A DNA stretch of 64,000 nucleotides from NCBI GenBank assembly GCA_044361535.1, contig JBIKIQ010000011.1, positions 51,449 to 115,448 on the forward strand. Direction: 5' to 3'. How positions within the stretch are numbered: position 1 is the first letter of the stretch; each line of letters starts with the position of its first letter. The notes below the pieces were generated by a model. That model was given only the letters and a program-made list of their open reading frames with translations, was not told where the DNA came from and did not search any database. The stretch is from UBA952 sp044361535 (GTDB lineage Bacteria > Bacteroidota > Bacteroidia > Flavobacteriales_D > Crocinitomicaceae). Below, in pieces: positions 25,778-34,126 of the stretch. Made by a program: the position numbers and the translations under genes.

Positions 25778-26917
25778 ATGAAATTCGCAACGAAAGCTAT
25801 ACATGCAGGGGTTCAACCAGATCCAGCAACAGGTGCAATTATGACACCCATTTACCAAACGTCAACCTATGTTCAAGATGGGGTGGGTAATCATAAGGGG
25901 TATGAGTACTCCAGAACACTAAATCCAACTAGACACGCGTTGGAACAAAATATTGCAGCAATCGAAAATGGTAAATACGGAGCGTGTTTTGGTTCAGGGT
26001 TAGCAGCAATTGACTGCGTAATTAAGATGTTAAATCCAGGTGATGAGGTGATTTCGACAAATGATTTGTACGGTGGGTCATACCGTATTTTCAAAACCAT
26101 TTTTGAGAAATATGGAATTAAATTTCATTTTGTAAATATGCAAGATACCGCTGAGGTCGAGGCCCTTGTTAATGATCGAACAAAAATTATTTGGGTTGAA
26201 ACACCGACTAATCCTATGATGAATATAGTTGATATTGAAGCGATGTCAAAGATTTCAAAGAAATGCGGTGCATGGTTGTGTGTAGATAATACTTTCGCAA
26301 CACCTTATCTACAAACTCCTTTGGATTTAGGCGCTGATATAGTTATGCATTCTGTTACTAAATATTTGGGTGGACACTCTGATGTTGTTATGGGGGCTTT
26401 GGTTACCTCTGATGATGAAATAGCAAAAGAAATGTATCGTATACAAAACTCGTCTGGAGCAGTTACTGGACCTATGGATTCATTTCTTGTACTTCGAGGC
26501 ATAAAAACTTTGCATTTGCGGGTTCAACGTCATTGTGAAAACGGTGAAAAAGTCGCAAATTATTTGAAAAATCACCCCAAAATAGAGAAGGTGTATTGGC
26601 CTGGATTTGAATCACATCCAAATCATGAGGTTGCTAAAAAGCAAATGCGCGGATTTGGAGGAATGATTTCATTTACTTTAAAAGGAAATAAATTAGAAGA
26701 AGCCTTGGATATCGTAAAAAAGGTACATTTATTCGCGTTGGCAGAATCGTTAGGTGGTGTTGAGTCTTTAATAGGTCATCCTGCTACAATGACACATGCA
26801 TCAATTCCAAAAGAAATTAGAGAACAAAGTGGTGTTGTAGATTCTTTAATCCGATTAAGTGTAGGAATTGAAGATGCAGATGATTTGATTCAAGACCTTG
26901 AGAAAGCACTGAATTAA
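25778..26917 (+). CDS. Cystathionine gamma-synthase/lyase family PLP enzyme
   Basis: A 379-residue enzyme from the ATG at 25778 (MKFATKAIHAGVQPDP). It has YEYSRTLNPTRHALE, the glycine-rich GSGLAAIDCV, WVETPTNPMMNIVD, CVDNTFATPYLQ, and the PLP lysine Lys195 in HSVTKYLGGHSD. These are standard marks of the transsulfuration family. Synthase (methionine branch) and lyase (cysteine branch) are hard to separate by eye, so no gene symbol is given. It stands alone; its stop interleaves with the DUF3109 stop in a TTAA overlap. Confidence 0.9.
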   Translation: MKFATKAIHAGVQPDPATGAIMTPIYQTSTYVQDGVGNHKGYEYSRTLNPTRHALEQNIAAIENGKYGACFGSGLAAIDCVIKMLNPGDEVISTNDLYGGSYRIFKTIFEKYGIKFHFVNMQDTAEVEALVNDRTKIIWVETPTNPMMNIVDIEAMSKISKKCGAWLCVDNTFATPYLQTPLDLGADIVMHSVTKYLGGHSDVVMGALVTSDDEIAKEMYRIQNSSGAVTGPMDSFLVLRGIKTLHLRVQRHCENGEKVANYLKNHPKIEKVYWPGFESHPNHEVAKKQMRGFGGMISFTLKGNKLEEALDIVKKVHLFALAESLGGVESLIGHPATMTHASIPKEIREQSGVVDSLIRLSVGIEDADDLIQDLEKALN

Positions 26918-27477
26918 ATTTCTTTGCTAACTTGCTCTAGTTCGTTGTAAAATTCATTCCCGAAAGCCCGAATTAGCGGTTCTTTTAAAAATTTAAAAAC
27001 AGGTACATTCAGTTGTTCTCCACAATTGCATGCAGGTTCACAGATTGACCATTCTTCAAAATTAATAGCGGTGTAATCGTTGAATTTCTTCAATCGAATA
27101 GGGTAGAGGTGACATGAAATTGGTTTTTTAAAGGAGGTTGCGCCTGCTTTATTTGCTTGCTCTATTGCACATTTGGCAATCCCATTTTCAAATTGAACAA
27201 AAACACATTCTTTTTCATTCACGAGAGAGGTAACAGGTTCTTCTTCCTCATCCAAATAATACACGTCAGATGAATTGATTACGTCAATTCCTTCTTGTCG
27301 CATAAATGGTTTAATATTTTCAAGATCTTTTTGAATTGTTTTTACTTCATCCCAATTGAGCGGTGCACCTGCGTCTCCTTCAACACAACATACCCCTTTA
27401 CATAGATTAAGGTCACAAACAAATTTTTTTTCAAAGATTTGGGTTGAAATAATCTTATCACCAAGTTCAATTAGCAT
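26914..27477 (-). CDS. DUF3109 family cysteine-rich protein
   Basis: A 187-residue cytoplasmic protein. Cysteines 21, 26, 30 and 31 (FVCDLNLCKGVCCVEGD) and later ones in KPISCHLYPIRL and ICEPACNCGEQ give a YkgJ-like pattern that may bind an iron-sulfur cluster or zinc. DUF3109 is common in Bacteroidota and uncharacterised. It diverges from the rimP operon with 124 bases between the starts. It overlaps the transsulfuration gene by 4 bases tail to tail. Confidence 0.85.
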   Translation of the reverse strand: MLIELGDKIISTQIFEKKFVCDLNLCKGVCCVEGDAGAPLNWDEVKTIQKDLENIKPFMRQEGIDVINSSDVYYLDEEEEPVTSLVNEKECVFVQFENGIAKCAIEQANKAGATSFKKPISCHLYPIRLKKFNDYTAINFEEWSICEPACNCGEQLNVPVFKFLKEPLIRAFGNEFYNELEQVSKEI

Positions 27478-27513
27478 TTTTTGACAATTTTCCGCTAAAT
27501 TAATCCATTTTTA

Positions 27514-27545
27514 TTTGGAAAATCCATTCACTCACTGTATATTTG
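27514..27545 (+). promoter_or_regulatory. Bacteroidota-type promoter for rimP-nusA-infB
   Basis: TTTG (27514-27517) and TATATTTG (27538-27545) are 20 bases apart, an excellent fit to TTTG-N17-23-TAnnTTTG. Transcription would start near 27550, giving a leader of about 50 bases that holds the hairpin at 27570-27589. Confidence 0.8.
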
Positions 27546-27569
27546 CACCATAATTATTGATAACAGAAT

Positions 27570-27596
27570 GAGGGGACGAAAGTCCCCTCTTTTATT
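27570..27596 (+). promoter_or_regulatory. Leader hairpin with terminator form upstream of rimP
   Basis: GAGGGGAC (27570-27577) pairs perfectly with GTCCCCTC (27582-27589) around a GAAA tetraloop and is followed by TTTTATT. The stem of 8 pairs is GC-rich against the AT-rich background. It lies between the promoter and the rimP ATG at 27602. It could be an attenuator or RNA-stability element for the operon. A terminator for the divergent DUF3109 gene is excluded because that gene points away. Confidence 0.75.
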
Positions 27597-27601
27597 ACCC
27601 T

Positions 27602-28078
27602 ATGATTGATAAGAAAAAAGTAGTAAAATTAATTGAGGAGCGCATGCAGGAATTGGATGCGAAAATTTACTTGGTAGATCTCTCAATTAGTGCGTCCAAT
27701 GTTATTCATGTGACGATCGATAAAACCGAAGGTCGTGTTTCAATTGAAGAGTGTATCTCTGTCTCTCGAAACATAGAGAAAAATTTAGATCGTGAAAAAG
27801 AGGATTTTGAATTAAATGTTTCATCAGCCGGGCTAGATCGTCCATTGATGCATTGGAATCAATACCGAAAACATAGAGGTAAACGTGTCAAAGTTACAAC
27901 GACTGACGGGAAGAAAGTTGAAGGTCAGTTGGTGGAAGTGGAAGAAGATTTTATCAAGCTCCAAAATGAAAAAGTAGAGAAAATCGAGGGAACCAAGAAA
28001 AAGCAAACTATCGTGGAAGAAATAGTTCTTCCATTTAAGCAAATAAAGGAAACAAAAATTGTAATATCGTTCAATTAA
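27602..28078 (+). CDS. rimP: Ribosome maturation factor RimP
   Basis: A 158-residue protein. IYLVDLSISASNVIHVTIDKTEG and VSIEECISVSRNIEKNLD form the N-terminal RimP domain; FELNVSSAGLDRPL is the family's best signature; a small C-terminal SH3-like domain follows with RGKRVKVTTTDGKKVEG. RimP assists 30S maturation. It is first in the operon rimP-nusA-infB, with nusA 9 bases after the stop. Confidence 0.96.
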   Translation: MIDKKKVVKLIEERMQELDAKIYLVDLSISASNVIHVTIDKTEGRVSIEECISVSRNIEKNLDREKEDFELNVSSAGLDRPLMHWNQYRKHRGKRVKVTTTDGKKVEGQLVEVEEDFIKLQNEKVEKIEGTKKKQTIVEEIVLPFKQIKETKIVISFN

Positions 28079-28087
28079 ATTCAAGCT

Positions 28088-29323
28088 ATGAATAATGCAG
28101 AATTAACCGACTCGTTTTTAGAGTTTAAAGAATTAAAAAACATTGACAAACAAACGATGCAACATGTCTTAGAAGATGTGTTTCGTTCTATGTTTAAGAA
28201 GAAATTCAATACGGATAAACACATTGATATTATCGTTAATATTGATAAAGGGGATGTTCAAATCTTTTTAAATAAGGAAATTGTTGATGACGGTGAAGTG
28301 GAAGACTCTAATACAGAGATTGCTTATTCAGATGCTATTAAAATTGAGCCTGATTTTGAAATTGGTGAAGAGGTAACCGAAGAATTTAAATTTGTTGATT
28401 TTGGAAGAAGAAATATTCTTTCATTACGTCAAAACTTGATTTCTCGAATAATGGAGCTAGAGAAAGATAGTTTATACAAAGCATACAAAGAAAGAGTGGG
28501 TGAAATAATTACTGGTGAGGTTTACCAAGTATGGAAAAAAGAAATTCTAGTTATTGACGATGAAGGAAATGAATTGATCTTACCTAAGTCTGAACAGATT
28601 CCTTCTGATTATTTCAAAAAAGGAGAGAATGTTCGAGCAGTTGTAGCGAAAGTAGACATGCGAAATTCAACACCTGTTATTATTCTTTCTCGAACGGCGC
28701 CAGAGTTTTTGGAGCGCTTATTTGAATTAGAAGTTCCTGAAGTTTTTGATGGCTTGATAACTATTAAGCGAATTGTTCGCGAACCAGGTGAAAGAGCGAA
28801 AGTTGCAGTTGAGTCGTATGATGACCGTGTTGATCCTGTTGGAGCTTGTGTTGGGATGAAAGGATCTCGTATTCATGGAATCGTTCGTGAGTTGAAAAAT
28901 GAAAACATCGACGTAATCAATTTTACAACCAATTCTCAGTTACTCATTCAAAGAGCATTGTCTCCTGCCAAAATAACTTCCATTGAATTGAATGAAAGTG
29001 ATAAACGAGCTAAAGTGTTTTTGAAACCAGATCAAGTTTCATTGGCAATCGGTAAAGGTGGAAACAATATTAAATTAGCTGGTAGATTAAGCGGTTATGA
29101 ATTAGATGTTTATCGCGATGGAGAAGTTGATATTGAAGATGTTGATTTAGAAGAATTTGCAGATGAAATTGATAGTTGGATTTTGGACGAATTAAAATCG
29201 ATCGGTTGCGATACTGCCAAAGCAGTTATTGAAATTGGAATAGATGATTTAGTTCAAAGAACAGACTTAGAATATGAAACAGTTGAAGAAGTATTACGAA
29301 TTTTAAAATCGGAATTTGAATAA
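28088..29323 (+). CDS. nusA: Transcription termination/antitermination factor NusA
   Basis: A 411-residue protein. The N-terminal RNA-polymerase-binding domain covers 1-130, the S1 domain about 135-200 (GEIITGEVYQVWKKEILVI), KH1 about 245-290 (VDPVGACVGMKGSRIHGIV) and KH2 about 310-350 (VSLAIGKGGNNIKLAGRL). A short helix-hairpin-helix-like tail ends the protein (IGCDTAKAVIEIGIDDLVQR). The double acidic repeats of some proteobacterial NusA are absent, which is normal in this phylum. It is the middle gene of the operon. Confidence 0.97.
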   Translation: MNNAELTDSFLEFKELKNIDKQTMQHVLEDVFRSMFKKKFNTDKHIDIIVNIDKGDVQIFLNKEIVDDGEVEDSNTEIAYSDAIKIEPDFEIGEEVTEEFKFVDFGRRNILSLRQNLISRIMELEKDSLYKAYKERVGEIITGEVYQVWKKEILVIDDEGNELILPKSEQIPSDYFKKGENVRAVVAKVDMRNSTPVIILSRTAPEFLERLFELEVPEVFDGLITIKRIVREPGERAKVAVESYDDRVDPVGACVGMKGSRIHGIVRELKNENIDVINFTTNSQLLIQRALSPAKITSIELNESDKRAKVFLKPDQVSLAIGKGGNNIKLAGRLSGYELDVYRDGEVDIEDVDLEEFADEIDSWILDELKSIGCDTAKAVIEIGIDDLVQRTDLEYETVEEVLRILKSEFE

Positions 29324-29373
29324 CAAAATCTTGTTTCATAATATAGAATAGAATTAAAGTAGGTTAAAAAATT

Positions 29374-32022
29374 ATGGCTGGTAAACCAATTCGTTTAGGA
29401 AAAGCGGCAAGTGAACTCAATATAGGTGTTTCTACATTAGTAGAATTCCTGGAGTCCAAAGGAATAAAAATTGATTCGAATCCAAATACAAAATTGGAAG
29501 AAGATCAAATGTCCGTATTGCGGGCAGAATTTGCTTCTGATGTTGAATTAAAAGAGCAATCAAAAAGTGCAGCAGCTGGAAGAGAAAAGAAAGAAACGGT
29601 TACTATAAAAGTTACCAGAGAAGTTGAGCCAGTTCAGGAAGATCTTGAAGATGAAGAGGATGCGCCAATTAACTTGGAAGAAATTAAACGTTCTGTTTTA
29701 GAACCTGCACCTACTGAAACCAATCATAAGGTAAATATTGTTGGTAAAATTGACTTGGCATCCCTTAATCAAAAAACCAAGCCTGAGAAAAAAGCTACTA
29801 AGGAACCGGAAAAAATAGAAGAAAAGCCTGCTGAAGTAGTTCTTCCTGAAGTAAAAATAGAAGCTCCGGCTCCTGTAGATGCGCCAGTTGAAATTGAAAC
29901 GATTCGAGTTGAACGCCAAGTATTATCAGGTCCAACCGTATTAGGTAAAATTGAATTACCGGTTGAAAAACCTAAATCATCAACTCCTTCTGAATCAGCA
30001 GAGGATCAACGAAGAAAGAGAAAACGAATCAAAAAGGTTGAAAATCCTGTTGCAAATGATCCACGAACTGGAGGATTTAATAAAGGTCCTCAGAAAGGGA
30101 AAGTTGAAAAACAAGAGATTAAAGAGGTTGATATTCAAAAAGAAATTAAGGAAACCTTAGCAAGATTATCCAATCAGGGAGGGAAGTCAAAAGCGTCAAA
30201 GAATAGAAGAGCTAAACGTGATATAGTATCTCAGCGTCGTCAAGAAGAAATGGCAGCAGCTGAAATGGAAGAAAAAATCTTGAAGCTTACAGAATTCGTA
30301 ACAGTTTCTGAGTTGGCATCAATGATGAATGTACAGCCAACTCAAGTTATTTCTGCATGTATGTCACTTGGTATCTTTGCATCAATTAATCAACGTATTG
30401 ATGCTGAAACCATCCAGATTATTGCAGATGAGTTCGGTTTTGAAACCCAATTTGTAAGTGCTGAAATTTCTGAATCTATTACAGTTCAAGAAGACACTGA
30501 AGACCAACTAATCGCTCGTCCACCTATTATCACGGTAATGGGTCACGTTGATCATGGTAAGACTTCGTTATTGGATAAAATTAGAAATGCGAATGTAACT
30601 GAAGGTGAGGCAGGTGGAATTACGCAGCATATTGGAGCATACTCTGTTACGCTGAAAGATGGTCGTAAGATGACTTTCTTAGATACTCCTGGTCACGAGG
30701 CTTTTACAGCCATGCGTGCTCGTGGAGCACAAGTTACTGACGTTGCAATTATTATTGTTGCAGCGGATGATGATGTAATGCCACAAACAAAAGAAGCAAT
30801 ATCACATGCTCAAGCAGCAGGTGTACCAATGGTTTTTGCGATTAACAAAATAGATAAACCGGGCGCTAATCCAGATAAGATTCGCGAACAACTTTCAGCA
30901 ATGAATATACTTGTTGAAGATTGGGGTGGTAAATACCAGGTGCAAGAAATTTCTGCGAAACAGAATCTAAACATTGATGCACTTTTGGATAAAGTACTTC
31001 TTGAGGCAGAACTTTTAGATCTAAAAGCTAATCCAGATAAAAATGCGTTGGGTACTGTAATTGAATCCTCGCTCGATAAAGGGAAAGGGTTTGTTACAAA
31101 CTTACTTGTTGAATCTGGTACAATGCAAGTTGGAGATGTAATACTTGTTGGTCGCTACTATGGAAAAGTAAGAGCGATGCACGATGAGCATGGTCGCGCT
31201 GTTAAAGAAGCTGGACCATCACAACCTGTTTCGATTCTTGGTATTGGTGGAGCACCAAGTGCTGGTGATAAGTTCAATATTTTAGATGACGAGAAAGAGG
31301 CGAAAACTATTGCAACCAAGAGGGAGCAATTGTATCGTGAACAAGGATTACGAACCACTAAACACATTACCTTGGATGAAATTGGTCGTCGATTGGCAAT
31401 AGGTGACTTTAAAGAGTTGAACGTAATTGTGAAAGGAGATGTGGATGGATCTATCGAAGCATTGTCTGATGCATTATTGAAATTATCTACAGAAGAAATT
31501 CAAGTGAAAATCATTCACAAAGGTGTAGGTGCTATTTCTGAAGCAGATGTCAATTTGGCTTCTGCATCTGATGCTATTATTTTAGGTTTCCAAGTGAGGC
31601 CCACTGCAACGGCTCGTAAGTTAGCTGAAAACGAACAAATCGATATTCGATTATATTCTATTATCTACAAGGCTATTGAGGAAATTAAAGCGGCCATGGA
31701 AGGTATGTTATCTCCAGATATCGAAGAGAAAATTGTTGGAACAGCTGAGATTCGTGAAACATTTGATATAACCAAAGTTGGAACAATTGCTGGATGTTAT
31801 GTAACGGATGGAATTATCAAGCGAAGTTCAAAAATACGTGTTATTCGTGATGGAATAGTTGTTCATACTGGAGTCCTAGGATCTCTTAAACGATTCAAAG
31901 ATGATGTGCGAGAAGTTAAGAACAATTACGAGTGTGGTTTGAATATAGATAAATTCAACGATATAAAAATTGGAGATATTGTAGAAGCCTTTGAAGAAGT
32001 AGAAGTAGCTCGTAAACTTTAA
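29374..32022 (+). CDS. infB: Translation initiation factor IF-2
   Basis: An 882-residue GTPase that places initiator tRNA on the 30S subunit. The N-terminus has IRLGKAASELNIGVSTLVEF, followed by a long charged, Pro/Glu/Lys-rich linker (about 55-290). The G domain starts at residue 390 with GHVDHGKTS, then DTPGHEAFTAMRARG and NKIDKPG. Domains II-IV follow, ending VGTAEIRETFDITKVG and EVARKL. The linker is the low-complexity part; it is normal for the family. The stop interleaves with the convergent small gene in a TTAA overlap. Confidence 0.98.
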   Translation: MAGKPIRLGKAASELNIGVSTLVEFLESKGIKIDSNPNTKLEEDQMSVLRAEFASDVELKEQSKSAAAGREKKETVTIKVTREVEPVQEDLEDEEDAPINLEEIKRSVLEPAPTETNHKVNIVGKIDLASLNQKTKPEKKATKEPEKIEEKPAEVVLPEVKIEAPAPVDAPVEIETIRVERQVLSGPTVLGKIELPVEKPKSSTPSESAEDQRRKRKRIKKVENPVANDPRTGGFNKGPQKGKVEKQEIKEVDIQKEIKETLARLSNQGGKSKASKNRRAKRDIVSQRRQEEMAAAEMEEKILKLTEFVTVSELASMMNVQPTQVISACMSLGIFASINQRIDAETIQIIADEFGFETQFVSAEISESITVQEDTEDQLIARPPIITVMGHVDHGKTSLLDKIRNANVTEGEAGGITQHIGAYSVTLKDGRKMTFLDTPGHEAFTAMRARGAQVTDVAIIIVAADDDVMPQTKEAISHAQAAGVPMVFAINKIDKPGANPDKIREQLSAMNILVEDWGGKYQVQEISAKQNLNIDALLDKVLLEAELLDLKANPDKNALGTVIESSLDKGKGFVTNLLVESGTMQVGDVILVGRYYGKVRAMHDEHGRAVKEAGPSQPVSILGIGGAPSAGDKFNILDDEKEAKTIATKREQLYREQGLRTTKHITLDEIGRRLAIGDFKELNVIVKGDVDGSIEALSDALLKLSTEEIQVKIIHKGVGAISEADVNLASASDAIILGFQVRPTATARKLAENEQIDIRLYSIIYKAIEEIKAAMEGMLSPDIEEKIVGTAEIRETFDITKVGTIAGCYVTDGIIKRSSKIRVIRDGIVVHTGVLGSLKRFKDDVREVKNNYECGLNIDKFNDIKIGDIVEAFEEVEVARKL

Positions 32023-32336
32023 GCACGAATTTTCTTTAATTCTGTTACTTCGCTAAGGAATTCTGCCCAATCCATAGTATTATTTGGAAATGAGGTTGTA
32101 TTTAACTTGTAAAGAATGGTTCCACTAGGGAATATTATACGTTCCATTTTATCGTCAATTTGCTCCTCAGGATTTAATTTTTGACAATACATCAATAATT
32201 TATTGATCCATCGTGAGGCTAAAAGTATAGTGCTTTGGTAAGATAAATTACCTTCTTGAACCTGACATTCTACTCGAATGTCTGTATCAATTGTACTGAA
32301 CTCAATGTTTTCTAAATTGTATGTCTTTGTATTCAT
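32019..32336 (-). CDS. Hypothetical small protein
   Basis: A 105-residue soluble protein with no signal peptide. TILLASRWINKLLMYCQ is an amphipathic helix in the middle, and the C-terminal WAEFLSEVTELKKIR is another. No known family recognised. It is supported by an ATG, sensible codon use and its position: it fills the gap between infB and mtnA and shares a 4-base stop overlap with infB. It is probably real but of unknown function. Confidence 0.55.
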   Translation of the reverse strand: MNTKTYNLENIEFSTIDTDIRVECQVQEGNLSYQSTILLASRWINKLLMYCQKLNPEEQIDDKMERIIFPSGTILYKLNTTSFPNNTMDWAEFLSEVTELKKIRA

Positions 32337-32390
32337 CTTTTAAGTTTTTTACAAAGATTCAACGATAAGAACGTAAACTATTTACGTCCA

Positions 32391-32422
32391 TTGAAATTAA
32401 TCAACCATTTTATGTATTTTCG
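32391..32422 (+). promoter_or_regulatory. Possible promoter for mtnA-pth
   Basis: TTG (32391-32393) and TATTTTCG (32415-32422, one mismatch to TAnnTTTG) are 21 bases apart. The -7-like box ends 17 bases before the mtnA ATG. Moderate fit. Confidence 0.45.
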
Positions 32423-32439
32423 CTTTCAAATTGAGAAAA

Positions 32440-33534
32440 ATGAATGACTTTCGGACTATTTGGCTAACAAATGATGGTTTTGTTGAGGTAATTGATCAGC
32501 GAATTTTACCGCATAAACTCGAAATTGTTAAGTTAAACTCATATAAGGATGCGGTTATTGCCATAAAGAACATGACAGTTAGGGGAGCGCCGTTAATTGG
32601 GGCGACAGCGGCATACGGTATTTATCTTGCCGTTCGAGAAATGATTGAAAAGCAATTGGAGGGAAATTTTTTAGATAGTGCGTTTGAGGAACTCCGTGCA
32701 TCTCGACCAACAGCTGTAAATCTATTTTGGGCACTTGATCGCATGCGTGATTCGTTGGATAATTCCTCTGATTTTCTTGGCGACTCATTGGCTCAAGCAA
32801 ATTCAATAGTAACCGATGATATTGAAACGTGCAGAATGATAGGAGTACATGGATTAACTCTTATTGAAGAAATAGCAAAAAAGAAAAGTGGTGAATCGGT
32901 GAATATTCTAACGCATTGTAATGCAGGGATGCTAGGATGCGTTCAATGGGGAACGATAACCTCTCCAATCTATCAAGCGCACTTAAAAGGAATAAAAGTT
33001 CATGTTTGGGTTGATGAAACAAGGCCTAGAAATCAGGGTTCAAATTTAACGGCATACGAATTAACACGTCATGGAATTCCTCATACTTTGATAGTTGATA
33101 ATGCTGGAGGGCATTTAATGCAGCATGGCATGGTTGATCTGGTAATCGTAGGTACAGATCGAACAACAAGAAACGGTGATGTTGCGAATAAAATCGGAAC
33201 CTATTTGAAAGCTCTTTCAGCAAAAGACAATAATATTCCATTTTACGTTGCACTTCCTTCAACTACCTTAGATATGAATATTCGTAACGGATTGACTGAA
33301 ATCCCAATTGAGGAACGTGATCAAAATGAGGTGAAATACATTACAGGGCTGCGAGCAGATGGTATAATGGATTCCGTCTTAATATGTCCTGAAACAACTA
33401 ATGCTAGTAATTATGGGTTTGATGTTACTCCTGCGAGATTAGTTACAGGACTCATTACAGAAAGAGGTGTTTGTGACGCAAATGAAGAGGGTATTCTTTC
33501 ATTATTTCCTGAATATTCAAATTCAATTGAATGA
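32440..33534 (+). CDS. mtnA: S-methyl-5-thioribose-1-phosphate isomerase
   Basis: A 364-residue enzyme from the ATG at 32440; an in-frame TTG three codons upstream was not used. The product isomerises methylthioribose-1-phosphate to methylthioribulose-1-phosphate in methionine salvage. It has RGAPLIGATAAYG, RPTAVNLFWALDRM, catalytic Cys160 in THCNAGML, VDETRPRNQGSNLTAYEL and catalytic Asp240 in VGTDRTTRNGD. Cys160 and Asp240 have the same numbers as in the Bacillus subtilis enzyme, as I recall it. No other methionine-salvage gene is nearby. pth overlaps its stop (ATGA). Confidence 0.95.
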   Translation: MNDFRTIWLTNDGFVEVIDQRILPHKLEIVKLNSYKDAVIAIKNMTVRGAPLIGATAAYGIYLAVREMIEKQLEGNFLDSAFEELRASRPTAVNLFWALDRMRDSLDNSSDFLGDSLAQANSIVTDDIETCRMIGVHGLTLIEEIAKKKSGESVNILTHCNAGMLGCVQWGTITSPIYQAHLKGIKVHVWVDETRPRNQGSNLTAYELTRHGIPHTLIVDNAGGHLMQHGMVDLVIVGTDRTTRNGDVANKIGTYLKALSAKDNNIPFYVALPSTTLDMNIRNGLTEIPIEERDQNEVKYITGLRADGIMDSVLICPETTNASNYGFDVTPARLVTGLITERGVCDANEEGILSLFPEYSNSIE

Positions 33535-34094
33535 AATACTTAGTTGTAGGTTTAGGAAATCCGGGTGCTCAATACGAACACACACGTCATAATATCGGGT
33601 TTATAGTCGTTGATAAGTTGGTTTCAGACTTAGGGGGTAAATTTATTTCGTCTAAACTTGCCGATGTAGCAGAAGTGAAATTGAAAGGTAGGATTTTAGT
33701 TGTAATTAAACCAACAACCTATATGAATCTTAGTGGTAAGGCCGTGAATTATTGGATGCAACAAGAAAAAATTCCTCGTGAAAACATAGTGGTCATCACA
33801 GATGATATTTCGCTACCTTTTGGTAAAATTCGTATGAAAGGCAAGGGAAGTGACGGAGGACACAATGGTTTAAAGGATATTCAAGCGGTGTTAAATTCCC
33901 AGGAATATGCACGATTGCGTTTTGGTGTCGGGAATGATTTTCCAAAAGGAGGACAATCAGATTATGTATTGGGAGTTTGGAATTCTGAGGAAATAATCGC
34001 ACTAGCGGAAAGAATCGAGGTTGCTTCTGAGGCTGTAAAATCTTTCGCAACAATTGGATTGAATTTAGCGATGACTCAATGGAATAATAAATAA
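33531..34094 (+). CDS. pth: Peptidyl-tRNA hydrolase
   Basis: A 187-residue enzyme of normal size that releases peptide from peptidyl-tRNA. Asn10 in GLGNPGAQYEHTRHN and catalytic His20 are in the standard positions. TYMNLSGKAV, ITDDISLPFG and GSDGGHNGLK are the other signatures. The ATG overlaps the mtnA stop (ATGA), so the two are coupled. It converges with the nucleoside phosphorylase gene, with 32 bases between. Confidence 0.97.
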   Translation: MKYLVVGLGNPGAQYEHTRHNIGFIVVDKLVSDLGGKFISSKLADVAEVKLKGRILVVIKPTTYMNLSGKAVNYWMQQEKIPRENIVVITDDISLPFGKIRMKGKGSDGGHNGLKDIQAVLNSQEYARLRFGVGNDFPKGGQSDYVLGVWNSEEIIALAERIEVASEAVKSFATIGLNLAMTQWNNK

Positions 34095-34126
34095 GAATCG
34101 AGGAGTATACTTAACTAGAACACAGA

